Below, piece after piece: positions 33,501-45,780 of a DNA stretch of 64,000 bases. How positions within the stretch are numbered: position 1 is the stretch's first letter; every line of letters begins with the position of its first letter. The translations under genes were made by a program, and so were the position numbers. The DNA lies in the NCBI GenBank assembly GCA_949130485.1, contig OX422196.1:2710889-2774888 (forward strand), in the 5' to 3' direction. A model generated the notes under the pieces. It had not been told where the DNA came from, did no database searches, and worked only from the letters and a program-made list of their open reading frames with translations. This stretch comes from Agelas oroides. Taxonomy: Eukaryota; Porifera; Demospongiae; Agelasida; Agelasidae.

Positions 33501-36500
33501 TAGTAGAGTCTTGTAGAGTCAAGTAGATCCATGGTAGAATGTAGTAGAGTCATCTAGTGTCAAGTAGAGCCATGGTACAATGGAGTAGAGCCATCGTAGA
33601 GTGTAGTAGAGTCAAGTAGAGCCATGGTAGATTGTAGTAGAGTCATGTAGTGTGAAGTAGAGCCATGATATACAATGGAGTAGAGCCATGGTAGAGTGTA
33701 GTAGAGTTAAGTAGAGCCAAGTAGAGCCAAGGTAGAGTGTAGTGGACTCAAGTAGAGCCAAGTAGAGCCATGGTAGAGTGTAGTAGAGTCAAGTAGAGAC
33801 AAGTAGAGCCATGGTAGGATGTATAGTAGAGTCATGTAGAGTCAAGTAGAGCCATGCTAGAATGTAGTAGAGCAAGGTAGAGCCATGGTAGAGTGTAGGA
33901 GAGTCAAGTAGAGTCACGTAGATCCATGGTAGGATGTAGTAGAGCAAGGTAGAGTGTAGTAGAGACAAGTAGAGCCAGGCCCAGCAATGATATAGTGTAG
34001 TAGAGTCAAGTAGAGCAAAGTACAGCCATCGTAGAGTGTAGTAGAGTCAAGTAGAACCAAGTAGAGCCACAGTAGAGTGTGGTAGAGTCACGTAGAGCCA
34101 AGTAGAGTCATGGTAGAGTGTAGTAGAGTCAAGTAGAGTCACGTAGAGCCATGGTAGAATGTAGTAGAGTCATGTAGTGTCAAGTAGAGACATGGTACTA
34201 TAGAGTAGAGTCAGGTAGAGCCACGTAGACCCACAGTAGCATGTAGTAGAGTCATGTAGAGCCAGCTAGAGCCATGGTAGAATGTAGTAGAGCCAGGTAG
34301 AGCCATGGTAGAATGCAGTAGAGTCAAGTAGAGTCACATGGAGTCACGTTAGAATGTAGTAGAGCCAAGGTAGAGTGTAGTAGAGTCAAGTAGAGTCAAG
34401 TAGAGCCATGGCAGAATGTAGTAGAGTCAAGTAGAGTCAAGTAGAGCCATGGTAGAATGTAGTAGAGGCATACAGAGTCAAGTAGAGCTATGGTAGAATG
34501 CAGTAGAGTCACGTAGAGTCACGTGGAGCCATCGTAGAATATAGTAGAGCCATGGTGGAGTGTAGTAGAGTCAAGTAGAGCCAATTTGAGCCATGGTAGA
34601 GTGTAGTAGAGTGAAGTAGAGCGATGGTAGAATGTAGTGGACTCAAGTAGAGCCAAGTAGAGCCAGGGTAGAGTCTAGTAGAGTCAAGTAGAGCCAAGTA
34701 GAGCCAAGGTAGAATGTAGTGGACTCAAGTAGAGCCAAGTAGAGCCAGGGTAGAGTGTAGTAGAGTCAAGTAGAGTCCAGTTGAGCCATGGTAGAATGTA
34801 GTAGAATCATGTAGAGTCAAGTAGAGCCATGGTAGAATGTAGTAGAGCAAGGTAGAGCCATGGTAGAGTGTAGGAGAGTCAAGTAGAGTCACGTGGATCC
34901 ATGGTAGGATGTAGTAGAGCCATAGAGGAGTTTAGTACAGACAAGTAGAGCCAGGTCTAACAATGATATAGTGTATTAGAGTCAAGTAGAGCCAAGTAGA
35001 GCCATCGTAGAGTGTAGTAGAGTCAAGTAGAGCCACGGTAGCATGTAGTAGAGTCATGTAGAGCCAAGTAGAGCCACAGTAGAGTGTGGTAGAGTCACGT
35101 AGAGCCAAGTAGAGTCATGGTAGAGTATAGTAGAGTCAAGTAGAGTCACGTAGAGCCATGGTAGAATGTAGTAGAGTCAAGTAGAATCAAGTAGAGCCAA
35201 GTAGAGCCATGGTAGAATGTAGTAGAGTCTTGTAGATTCAAGTAGATCCATGGTAGAATGTAGTAGAGTCATCTAGTGTCAAGTAGAGCCATGGTAGAGT
35301 GTAGTAGAGTCAAGTAGAGCCATGGTAGAATCTAGTAGAGTCATGTAGTGTGAAGTAGAGCCATGATATACAATGGAGTAGAGCCATGGTAGAGTGTAGT
35401 AGAGTCAAGTAGAGCCAAGTAGAGCCAAGGTAGAGTGTAGTGGACTCAAGTAGAGCCAAGTAGAGCCATGGAAGAGTGTAGTAGAGTCAGGTAGAGACAA
35501 GTAGAGCCATGGTACGATGTATAGTAGAGTCATGTAGAGTCAAGTAGAGCCATGCTAGAATGAAGTAGAGCAAGGTAGAGCCATGGTAGAGTGTAGGAGA
35601 GTCAAGTAGAGTCACGTGGATCCATGGTAGGATGTAGTAGAGCCAAGGTAGAGTGTAGTAGAGACAAGTAGAGCCAGGTCCAGCAATGATATAGTGTAGT
35701 AGAGTCAAGTAGAGCAAAGTAGAGCCATCGTAGAGTGTAGTAGAGTCAAGTAGAGCCAAGTAGAGCCACAGTAGAGTGTGGTAGAGTCACGTAGAGCCAG
35801 GTAGAATCATGGTAGAGTGTAGTAGAGTCAAGTAGAGTCACGTAGAGCCATGGTAGAATGTAGTAGAGTCATGTAGTGTCAAGTAGAGACATGGTACTAT
35901 AGAGTAGAGCCATGGTAGAGTGTAGTAGAGTCAGGTAGAGCCACGTAGACCCACGGTAGCATGTAGTAGAGTCATGTAGAGCCAAGTAGAGCCATGGTAG
36001 AATGTAGAAGAACCAGGTAGAGCCATGGTAGAATGCAGTAGAGTCAAGTAGAGTCAAGTGGAGACATGGTAGAATGTAGTAGAGCCAACGTAGAGTGTAG
36101 TATAGTGAAGTAGAGTCAAGTAGAGCCATGGTAGAATGTAGTAGAGGTATACAGAGTCAAGTAGAGCTATCGTAGAATGTAGTAGAGTGAAGTAGAGTCA
36201 CGTGGAGCCATGGTAGAATGTAGTAGAGACAGGGTAGAGTGTAGTACAGTCAAGTAGAGACAAGTAGAGCCATGGTAGTGTGTAGTAAAGTCAAGTAGAG
36301 CAAAGTAGAGTTATGGTAGAGTGTAGTAGAGCCAAGTAGAGCAACGGTAGAGTGTAGGAGAGTGAAGTAGAGTCAAGAAGAGCCATGGTAGCATCTAGTA
36401 GAATCATGTAGTGTCAAGTAGAGCCATGGTAGAATGTAGTAGAGCAAGGTAGAGCCATGGTAGTGTGTAGTAGAGTCAAGTAGAGTCACGTGGAGCCACG

Positions 36501-39500
36501 TTAGAATGTAGTAGAGCCAAGGTAGAGTGTAGTACAGTCAAGTAGAGTCAAGTAGAGACATGGCAGAATGTAGTAGAGTCAAGTAGAGTCAAGTAGAGCC
36601 ATGGTAGAATGTAGTAGAGGCATACAGAGTCAAGTAGAGCTATGGTAGAATGCAGTAGAGTCACGTGGAGCCATGGTAGAATGTAGTAGAGTCAAGTAGA
36701 GCCAATTTGAGCCATGGTAGAGTGTAGTAGAGTGAAGTAGAGCCATGGTAGAATGTAGTATAGTCATATAGTGTGAAGTAGAGCCATGGTAGAGTGTAGT
36801 AAAGTGAAGTAGAGCCAAGTAGAGCCAAGGTAGAATGTAGTGGACTCAAGTAGAGCAAGGGTAGAGTGTAGTAGAGTCAAGTAGAGTCAAGTAGAGCCAT
36901 GGTAGAATGTAGTAGAGTCATGTAGAGTCAAGTAGAGCCATGGTAGAATGTAGTAGAGCAAGGTAGAGCCATGGTAGAGTGTAGGAGAGTCAAGTAGAGT
37001 TACGTGGATCCATGGTAGGATGGAGTTGAGCAACGGTAGAGTGTAGTAGAGACAAGTAGAGCCAGGTCTAGCAATGATATAGTGTATAGTAGAGTCAAGT
37101 AGAGCCAAGTAGAGCCATCGTAGAGTGTAGTAGAGCAAAGTAGAGCCATGGTAGAATCTAGTAGAGTCATGTAGTGTCAAGTAGAGCCATGGTACAATTG
37201 AGTAGAGTCATGGTAGAGTGTAGTAGAGTCAAGTAGAGCCACGGTAGAGTGTGGTAGAGACACGTAGAGCCAAGTAGAGTCATGGTAGAGTGTAGTAGAG
37301 TCAAGTAGAGCCAAGTATAGAGCCATGGTAGAATGTAGAAGAGTCATGTAGTGTCAAGTAGAGACATGGTACTATGGAGTAGAGCCATGGTAGAGTGTAG
37401 TAGAGTCAGGTAGAGCCATGTAGAGCCACGGGAGTATGTAGTAGAGTCATGTACAGCGAAGTAGAGCCATGGTAGAATGTAGTAGAGCCAGGTAGAGCCA
37501 TGGTACAATGCAGTAGAGTCAAGTAGAGTCACGTGGAGTCACGTTAGAATGTAGTAGAGCCAAGGTAGAGTGTAGTAGAGTCAAGTAGAGTCAAGTAGAG
37601 CCATGGCAGAATGTAGTAGAGTCAAGTAGAGTCAAGTAGAGCCATGGTAGAATGTAGTAGAGGCATACAGAGTCAAGTAGAGCTATGGTAGAATGCAGTA
37701 GAGTCACGTAGAGTCACGTGGAGCCATCGTAGAATGTAGTAGAGCCATGGTGGAGTGTAGTAGAGTCAAGTAGAGCCAATTTGAGCCATGGTAGAGTGTA
37801 GTAGAGTAAAGTAGAGCCATGGTAGAATGTAGTGGACTCAAGTAGAGCCAAGTAGAGCCAGGGTAGAGTGTAGTAGAGTCAAGTAGAGCCAAGTAGAGCC
37901 AAGGTAGAATGTAGTGGACTCAAGTAGAGCCAGGGTAGAGTGTAGTAGAGTCAAGTAGAGTCCAGTAGAGCCATGGTAGAATGTAGTAGAATCATGTAGA
38001 GTCAACTAGAGCCATGGTAGAATGTAGTAGAGCAAGGTAGAGCCATGGTAGAGTGTAGGAGAGTCAAGTAGAGTCACGTGGATCCATGGTAGGATGGAGT
38101 TGAGCAAAGATAGAGTGTAGTAGAGACAAGTAGAGCCAGGTCTAGCAATGATATAGTGTAGTAGAGTCAAGTAGAGCCAAGTATAGCCATCGTAGAGTGT
38201 AGTAGAGCAAAGTAGAGCCATGGTAGAATCTAGTAGAGTCATGTAGTGTCAAGTAGAGCCATGGTACAATGGAGTAGAGTTATGGTAGAGTGTAGTAGAG
38301 TCAAGTAGAGCCAAGTAGAGCCACGGTAGAGTGTGGTAGAGACACGTAGAGCCAAGTAGAGTCATGGTAGAGTGTAGTAGAGTCAAGTAGAGCCAAGTAT
38401 AGAGCCATGATAGAATGTAGTAGAGTCATGTAGTGTCTAGTAGAGACATGGTACTATGGAGTAGAGCCATGGTAGAGTGTAGTAGAGTCAGGTAGAGCCA
38501 CGGTAGTATGTAGTAGAGTCATGTAGAGCCAAGTAGAGCCATGGTAGAATGTAGTAGAGCCAGGTAGAGCTATGGTAGAATGAACTAGAGTCAAGTACAG
38601 TCACGTGGAGCCACGTTAGAATGTAGTAGAGCCATGGCAGAATGTAGTAGAGTCAAGTAGAGTCAAGTAGATCCATGGTAGAATGTACTAGAGACATACA
38701 GAGTCAAGTAGAGCTATGGTAGAATTCAGTAGAGTCACGTAGAGTCACGTGGAGCCATGGTAGAATGTAGTAGAGCCATAGTAGAGTGTAGTACAGTCAA
38801 GTAGAGCCAATTTGAGCCATGGTAGAGTGTAGTAGAGTGAAGTAGAGCCATGGTAGAATGTAGTATAGTCATATAGTGTGAAGTAGAGCCATGATATACA
38901 ATGGAGTAGAGCCATGGTAGAGTGTAGTAAAGTGAAGTAGAGCCAAGTAGAGCCAAGGTAGAATGTAGTGGAATCAAGTAGAGCCAGGGTAGAGTGTAGT
39001 AGAGTCAAGTAGAGTCAAGTAGAGCCATGGTAGAATGTAGTAGAGTCATGTAGAGTCAAGTAGAGCCATGGTAGAATGTAGTAGAGTCATGTAGAGTCAA
39101 GTAGAGCCATGGTAGAATGTAGTAGAGCAAGGTAGAGCCATGGTAGAGTGTAGGAGAGTCAAGTAGAGTCACGTGGATCCATGGTAGGATGGAGTAGAGC
39201 AAAGGTAGAGTGTAGTAGAGACAAGTAGAGCCAGGTCTAGCAATGATATAGTGTAGTAGAGTCAAGTAGAGCCAAGTAGAGCCATCGTAGAGTGTAGTAG
39301 AGCAAAGTAGAGTCATGGTAGAATGTAGTAGAGTCATGTAGTGTCAAGTAGAGCCATGGTACAATGGAGTAGAGCCATGGTAGAGTGTAGTAGAGTCAAG
39401 TAGAGCCAAGTAGAGCCACGGTAGAGTGTGGTAGAGACACGTAGAGCCAAGTAGAGTCATGGTAGAGTGTAGTAGAGTCAAGTAGAGCCAAGTATAGAGC

Positions 39501-42500
39501 CATGGTAGAATGTAGAAGAGTCATGTAGTGTCAAGTAGAGACATGGTACTATGGAGTAGAGCCATGGTAGAGTGTAGTAGAGTCAGGTAGAGCCATCTAG
39601 AGCCACGGGAGTATGTAGTAGACTCATGTAGAGCGAAGTAGAGCCATGGTAGAATGTAGTAGAGCCAGGTAGAGCCATGGTAGAATGCAGTAGAGTCAAG
39701 TAGAGTCACGTGGAGTCACGTTAGAATGTAGTAGAGCCAAGGTAGAGTGTAGTAGACTCAAGTAGAGCCATGGCAGAATGTAGTAGAGTCAAGTAGAGTC
39801 AAGTAGTGCCATGGTAGAATGTAGTAGAGGCATACAGAGTCAAGTAGAGCTATGGTAGAATGCAGTAGAGTCACGTAGAGTCACATGGAGCCATGGTGGA
39901 ATGTAGTAGAGACATGGTAGAGTGTAGTAGAGTCAAGTAGAGCCAAGTAGAGCCATGGTAGAGTGTAGTAGAGTCACGTAGAACCAAGTAGAGCCAAGGT
40001 AGGGTGTAGTGCACTCAAGTATAGAGTCAAGTAGAGTCAAGGTAGAATGTAGTAGAGTCATGTAGTGTGAAGTAAAGCCATGATATACAATGGAGTAGAG
40101 CCAAGGTAGAGTGTAGTAGAGTCAAGTAGAGCCAAGTAGAGCCGAGGTAGAGTGTAGTGGACTCACGTAAAACCAAGTAGAGCCATGGTAGAGTGTAGTA
40201 GAGTCAAGTAGAGTCAAGTAGAGCCATGGTAGAATGTAGTAGAGCAAGGTAGAGCCATGGTAGAGTGTAGGAGAGTCAAGTAGAGTCACGTGGATCCATG
40301 GTAGGATGTAGTAGAGCCATAGAAGAGTTTAGTACAGACAAGTAGAGCCAGGTCTAGCAATGATATAGTGTAGTAGAGTCAAGTAGAGCCAAGTAGAGCC
40401 ATCGTAGAGTGTAGTAGAGTCAAGTAGAGCCACGGTAGCATGTAGTAGAGTCATGTAGAGCCAAGTAGAGCCACCGTAGAGTGTGGTAGAGTCACGTAGA
40501 GCCAAGTAGAGTCATGGTAGAGTATAGTAGAGTCAAGTAGAGTCACGTAGAGCCATGGTAGAATGTAGTAGAGTCAAGTAGAATCAAGTAGAGCCATGGT
40601 AGAGTGTAGTAGATTCAAGTAGAGCCAAGTAGAGCCAAGGTAGAGTGTAGTACAGTCAAGTAGAGTCAAGTAGAGCCATGGCTGAATGTAGTAGAGTCAA
40701 GTAGAGTCAAGTAGAGCCATGGTAGAATGTAGTAGAGGCATACAGAGTCAAGTAGAGCTATGGTAGAATGCAGTAGAGTCACGTAGAGTCACATGGAGCC
40801 ATGGTAGGATGTAGTAGAGCCATAGAAGAGTTTAGTACAGACAAGTAGAGCCAGGTCTAGCAATGATATAGTGTAGTAGAGTCAAGTAGAACCATCGTAG
40901 AGTGTAGTAGAGTCAAGTAGAGCCACGGTAGCATGTAGTAGAGTCATGTAGAGCCAAGTAGAGCCACAGTAGAGTGTGGTAGAGTCACGTAGAGCCAAGT
41001 AGAGTCATGGTAGAGTATAGTAGAGTCAAGTAGAGTCACGTAGAGCCATGGTAGAATGTAGTAGAGTCAAGTAGAATCAAGTAGAGCCAAGTAGAGCCAT
41101 GGTAGAATGTAGTAGAGTCTTGTAGAGTCAAGTAGATCCATGGTAGAATGTAGTAGAGTCATCTAGTGTCAAGTAGAGCCATGGTACAATGGAGTAGAGC
41201 CATCGTAGAGTGTAGTAGAGTCAAGTAGAGCCATGGTAGAGTGTAGTAGAGTCAAGTAGTGCCATGGTAGATTGTAGTAGAGTCATGTAGTGTGAAGTAG
41301 AGCCATGATATACAATGGAGTAGAGCCATGGTAGAGTCTAGTAGAGTCAAGTAGAGCCAAGTAGAGCCAAGGTAGAGTGTAGTGGACTCAAGTAGAGCCA
41401 AGTAGAGCCATGGTAGAGTGTAGTAGAGTCAGGTAGAGACAAGTAGAGCCATGGTAGGATGTAGTAGAGTCAGGTAGAGCCACGTAGACCCACGGTAGCA
41501 TGTAGTAGAGTCATGTAGAGCCAAGTAGAGCCATGGTAGAATGTAGTAGAGCCAGGTAGAGCCATGGTAGAATGGAGTAGAGTCAAGTAGAGTCAAGTGG
41601 AGACATGGTAGAATGTAGTAGAGCCAACGTAGAGTGTAGTATAGTGAAGTAGAGTCAAGTAGAGCCATGGTAGAATGTAGTAGAGGTATACAGAGTCAAG
41701 TAGAGCTATCGTAGAATGTAGTAGAGTGAAGTAGAGTCACGTGGAGCCATGGTAGAATGTAGTAGAGACAGGGTAGAGTATAGTACAGTCAAGTAGAGAC
41801 AAGTAGAGCCATGGTAGTGTGTAGGAGAGTCAAGTAGAGTCACGTGGATCCATGGTAGGATGTAGTAGAGCCATGGTAGAGTGTAGTAGAGACAAGTAGA
41901 GCCAGGTCCAGCAATGATATAGTGTAGTAGAGTCAAGTAGAGCAAAGTAGAGCCATCGTAGAGTGTAGTAGAGTCAAGTAGAGCCAAGTAGAGCCACAGT
42001 AGAGTGTGGTAGAGTCACGTAGAGCCAGGTAGAGTCATGGTAGAGTGTAGTAGAGTCAAGTAGAGTCACGTAGAGCCATGGTAGAATGTAGTAGAGTCAT
42101 GTAGTGTCAAGTAGAGACATGGTACTATAGAGTAGAGCCATGGTAGAGTGTAGTAGAGTCAGGTATAGCCACGTAGACCCACGGTAGCATGTAGTAGAGT
42201 CATGTAGAGCCAAGTAGAGCCATGGTAGAATGTAGTAGAGCCAGGTAGGGCCATGGTAGAATGCAGTAGAGTCAAGTAGAGTCAAGTGGAGACATGGTAG
42301 AATGTAGTAGAGCCAACGTAGAGTGTAGTATAGTGAAGTAGAGTCAAGTAGAGCCATGGTAGAATGTAGTAGAGGTATACAGAGTCAAGTAGAGCTATCG
42401 TAGAATGTAGTAGAGTGAAGTAGAGTCACGTGGAGCCATGGTAGAATGTAGTAGAGACAGGGTAGAGTGTAGTACAGTCAAGTAGAGACAAATAGAGCCA

Positions 42501-43560
42501 TGGTAGTGTGTAGTAAAGTCAAGTAGAGCAAAGTAGAGCTATGGTAGAGTGTAGTAGAGCCAAGTAGAGCAACGGTAGAGTGTAGGAGAGTGAAGTAGAG
42601 TCAAGAAGAGCCATGGTAGCATCTAGTAGAATCATGTAGTGTCAAGTAGAGCCATGGTAGAATGTAGTAGAGCAAGGTAGAGCCATGGTAGTGTGTAGTA
42701 GAGTCAAGTAGAGTCACGTGGAGCCACGTTAGAATGTAGTAGAGCCAAGGTAGAGTGTAGTACAGTCAAGTAGAGTCAAGTAGAGCCATGGCAGAATGTA
42801 GTAGAGTCAAGTAGAGTCAAGTAGAGCCATGGTAGAATGTAGTAGAGGCATACAGAGTCAAGTAGAGCTATGGTAGAATGCAGTAGAGTCACGTGGAGCC
42901 ATGGTAGAATGTAGTAGAGCCATGGTAGAGTGTAGTAGAGTCAAGTAGAGCCAATTTGAGCCATGGTAGAGTGTAGTAGAGTGAAGTAGAGCCATGGTAG
43001 AATGTAGTATAGTCATATAGTGTGAAGTAGAGCCATGGTAGAGTGTAGTAAAGTGAAGTAGAGCCAAGTAGAGCCAAGGTAGAATGTAGTGGACTCAAGT
43101 AGAGCAAGGGTAGAGTGTAGTAGAGTCAAGTAGAGTCAAGTAGAGCCATGGTAGAATGTAGTAGAGTCATGTAGAGTCAAGTAGAGCCATGGTAGAATGT
43201 AGTAGAGCAAGGTAGAGCCATGGTAGAGTGTAGGAGAGTCAAGTAGAGTTACGTGGATCCATGGTAGGATGGAGTTGAGCAACGGTAGAGTGTAGTAGAG
43301 ACAAGTAGAGCCAGGTCTAGCAATGATATAGTGTATAGTAGAGTCAAGTAGAGCCAAGTAGAGCCATCGTAGAGTGTAGTAGAGCAAAGTAGAGCCATGG
43401 TAGAATCTAGTAGAGTCATGTAGTGTCAAGTAGAGCCATGGTACAATTGAGTAGAGTCATGGTAGAGTGTAGTAGAGTCAAGTAGAGCCACGGTAGAGTG
43501 TGGTAGAGACACGTAGAGCCAAGTAGAGTCATGGTAGAGTGTAGTAGAGTCAAGTAGAGC
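27590..43560 (+). repeat. About 11.2-kb super-repeat
   Basis: Blocks at 27888, 28353 and 29581 recur at 39056, 39521 and 40749 with a constant offset of 11,168 bp. Further right the offset becomes 10,754 bp (31343 and 42097; 32135 and 42889) because of internal gains and losses. Thus about 27.6-33 kb is copied at about 38.7-43.6 kb. Confidence 0.75.
30268..31603 (+). repeat. 689-bp tandem duplication within the satellite
   Basis: The block with GTGTCAAGTAGAGACATGG at 30661 recurs at 31350 (offset 689), and the frames 30654-30914 and 31343-31603 translate almost identically. The same doublet appears about 10.8 kb further right near 41.4-42.4 kb (offset 668). Confidence 0.7.
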
Positions 43561-45780
43561 CAAGTATAGAGCCATGGTAGAATGTAGTAGAGTCAAGTAG
43601 AGCCAAGTAGAGCCATCATAGAGTCAAGTAGAGCCAAGTAGAGCCATGGTAGAATCTAGTAGAGTCATGTAGTGTCAAGTAGAGCCATGGTACAATGGAG
43701 TAGAGTCATGGTAGAGTGTAGTAGAGTCAAGTAGAGCCAAGTAGAGCCACGGTAGAGTGTGGTAGAGACACGTAGAGCCAAGTAGAGTCATGGTAGAGTG
43801 TAGTAGAGTCAAGTTGAGCCAAGTATAGAGCCATGGTAGAATGTAGTAGAGTCATGTAGTGTCAAGTAGAGACATGGTACTATGGTGTAGAGCCATGGTA
43901 GAGTGTAGTAGAGTCAAGTAGAGCCACGGTAGTATGTAGTAGAGTCATGTAGAGCCAAGTAGAGCCATTGTAGAATGTAGTAGAGCCAGGTAGAGCCATG
44001 GTAGAATGAACTAGAGTCAAGTAGAGTCACGTGGAGCCATGACAGAATGTAGTAGAGTGAAGTAGAGTCAAGTAGAGCCATGGTAGAATGTAGTAGAGGT
44101 ATACAGAGTCAAGTAGAGCTATCGTAGAATGTAGTAGAGTGAAGTAGAGTCACGTGGAGCCATGGTAGAATGTAGTAGAGACAGGGTAGAGTGTAGTACA
44201 GTCAAGTAGAGACAAGTAGAGCCATGGTAGTGTGTAGTAAAGTCAAGTAGAGCAAAGTAGAGCTATGGTAGAGTGTAGTAGAGCCAAGTAGAGCAACGGT
44301 AGAGTGTAGGAGAGTGAAGTAGAGTCAAGAAGAGCCATGGTAGCATCTAGTAGAATCATGTAGTGTCAAGTAGAGCCATGGTAGAATGTAGTAGAGCAAG
44401 GTAGAGCCATGGTAGTGTGTAGTAGAGTCAAGTAGAGTCACGTGGAGCCACGTTAGAATGTAGTAGAGCCAAGGTAGAGTGTAGTACAGTCAAGTAGAGT
44501 CAAGTAGAGCCATGGCAGAATGTAGTAGAGTCAAGTAGAGTCAAGTAGAGCCATGGTAGAATGTAGTAGAGGCATACAGAGTCAAGTAGAGCTATGGTAG
44601 AATGCAGTAGAGTCACGTGGAGCCATGGTAGAATGTAGTAGAGCCATGGTAGAGTGTAGTAGAGTCAAGTAGAGCCAATTTGAGCCATGGTAGAGTGTAG
44701 TAGAGTGAAGTAGAGCCATGGTAGAATGTAGTATAGTCATATAGTGTGAAGTAGAGCCATGGTAGAGTGTAGTAAAGTGAAGTAGAGCCAAGTAGAGCCA
44801 AGGTAGAATGTAGTGGACTCAAGTAGAGCAAGGGTAGAGTGTAGTAGAGTCAAGTAGAGTCAAGTAGAGCCATGGTAGAATGTAGTAGAGTCATGTAGAG
44901 TCAAGTAGAGCCATGGTAGAATGTAGTAGAGCAAGGTAGAGCCATGGTAGAGTGTAGGAGAGTCAAGTAGAGTTACGTGGATCCATGGTAGGATGGAGTT
45001 GAGCAACGGTAGAGTGTAGTAGAGACAAGTAGAGCCAGGTCTAGCAATGATATAGTGTATAGTAGAGTCAAGTAGAGCCAAGTAGAGCCATCGTAGAGTG
45101 TAGTAGAGCAAAGTAGAGCCATGGTAGAATCTAGTAGAGTCATGTAGTGTCAAGTAGAGCCATGGTACAATTGAGTAGAGTCATGGTAGAGTGTAGTAGA
45201 GTCAAGTAGAGCCACGGTAGAGTGTGGTAGAGACACGTAGAGCCAAGTAGAGTCATGGTAGAGTGTAGTAGAGTCAAGTAGAGCCAAGTATAGAGCCATG
45301 GTAGAATGTAGTAGAGTCAAGTAGAGCCAAGTAGAGCCATCATAGAGTCAAGTAGAGCCAAGTAGAGCCATGGTAGAATCTAGTAGAGTCATGTAGTGTC
45401 AAGTAGAGCCATGGTACAATGGAGTAGAGTCATGGTAGAGTGTAGTAGAGTCAAGTAGAGCCAAGTAGAGCCACGGTAGAGTGTGGTAGAGACACGTAGA
45501 GCCAAGTAGAGTCATGGTAGAGTGTAGTAGAGTCAAGTTGAGCCAAGTATAGAGCCATGGTAGAATGTAGTAGAGTCATGTAGTGTCAAGTAGAGACATG
45601 GTACTATGGTGTAGAGCCATGGTAGAGTGTAGTAGAGTCAAGTAGAGCCACGGTAGTATGTAGTAGAGTCATGTAGAGCCAAGTAGAGCCATTGTAGAAT
45701 GTAGTAGAGCCAGGTAGAGCCATGGTAGAATGAACTAGAGTCAAGTAGAGTCACGTGGAGCCATGTTAGAATGTAGTAGA
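42333..45780 (+). repeat. 1724-bp near-identical tandem duplication
   Basis: 42858, 42889 and 43136 correspond to 44582, 44613 and 44860, each offset 1724 bp, and the encoded shadow peptides are identical. Rare variants such as GTACAATTGAG (43441 and 45165) and CATCATAGAGTCAAG (about 43615 and 45339) are shared. Only an occasional difference was seen (AAATAGAG at 42489 against AAGTAGAG in the second copy). This is the youngest duplication in the window. Boundaries are approximate. Confidence 0.85.
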
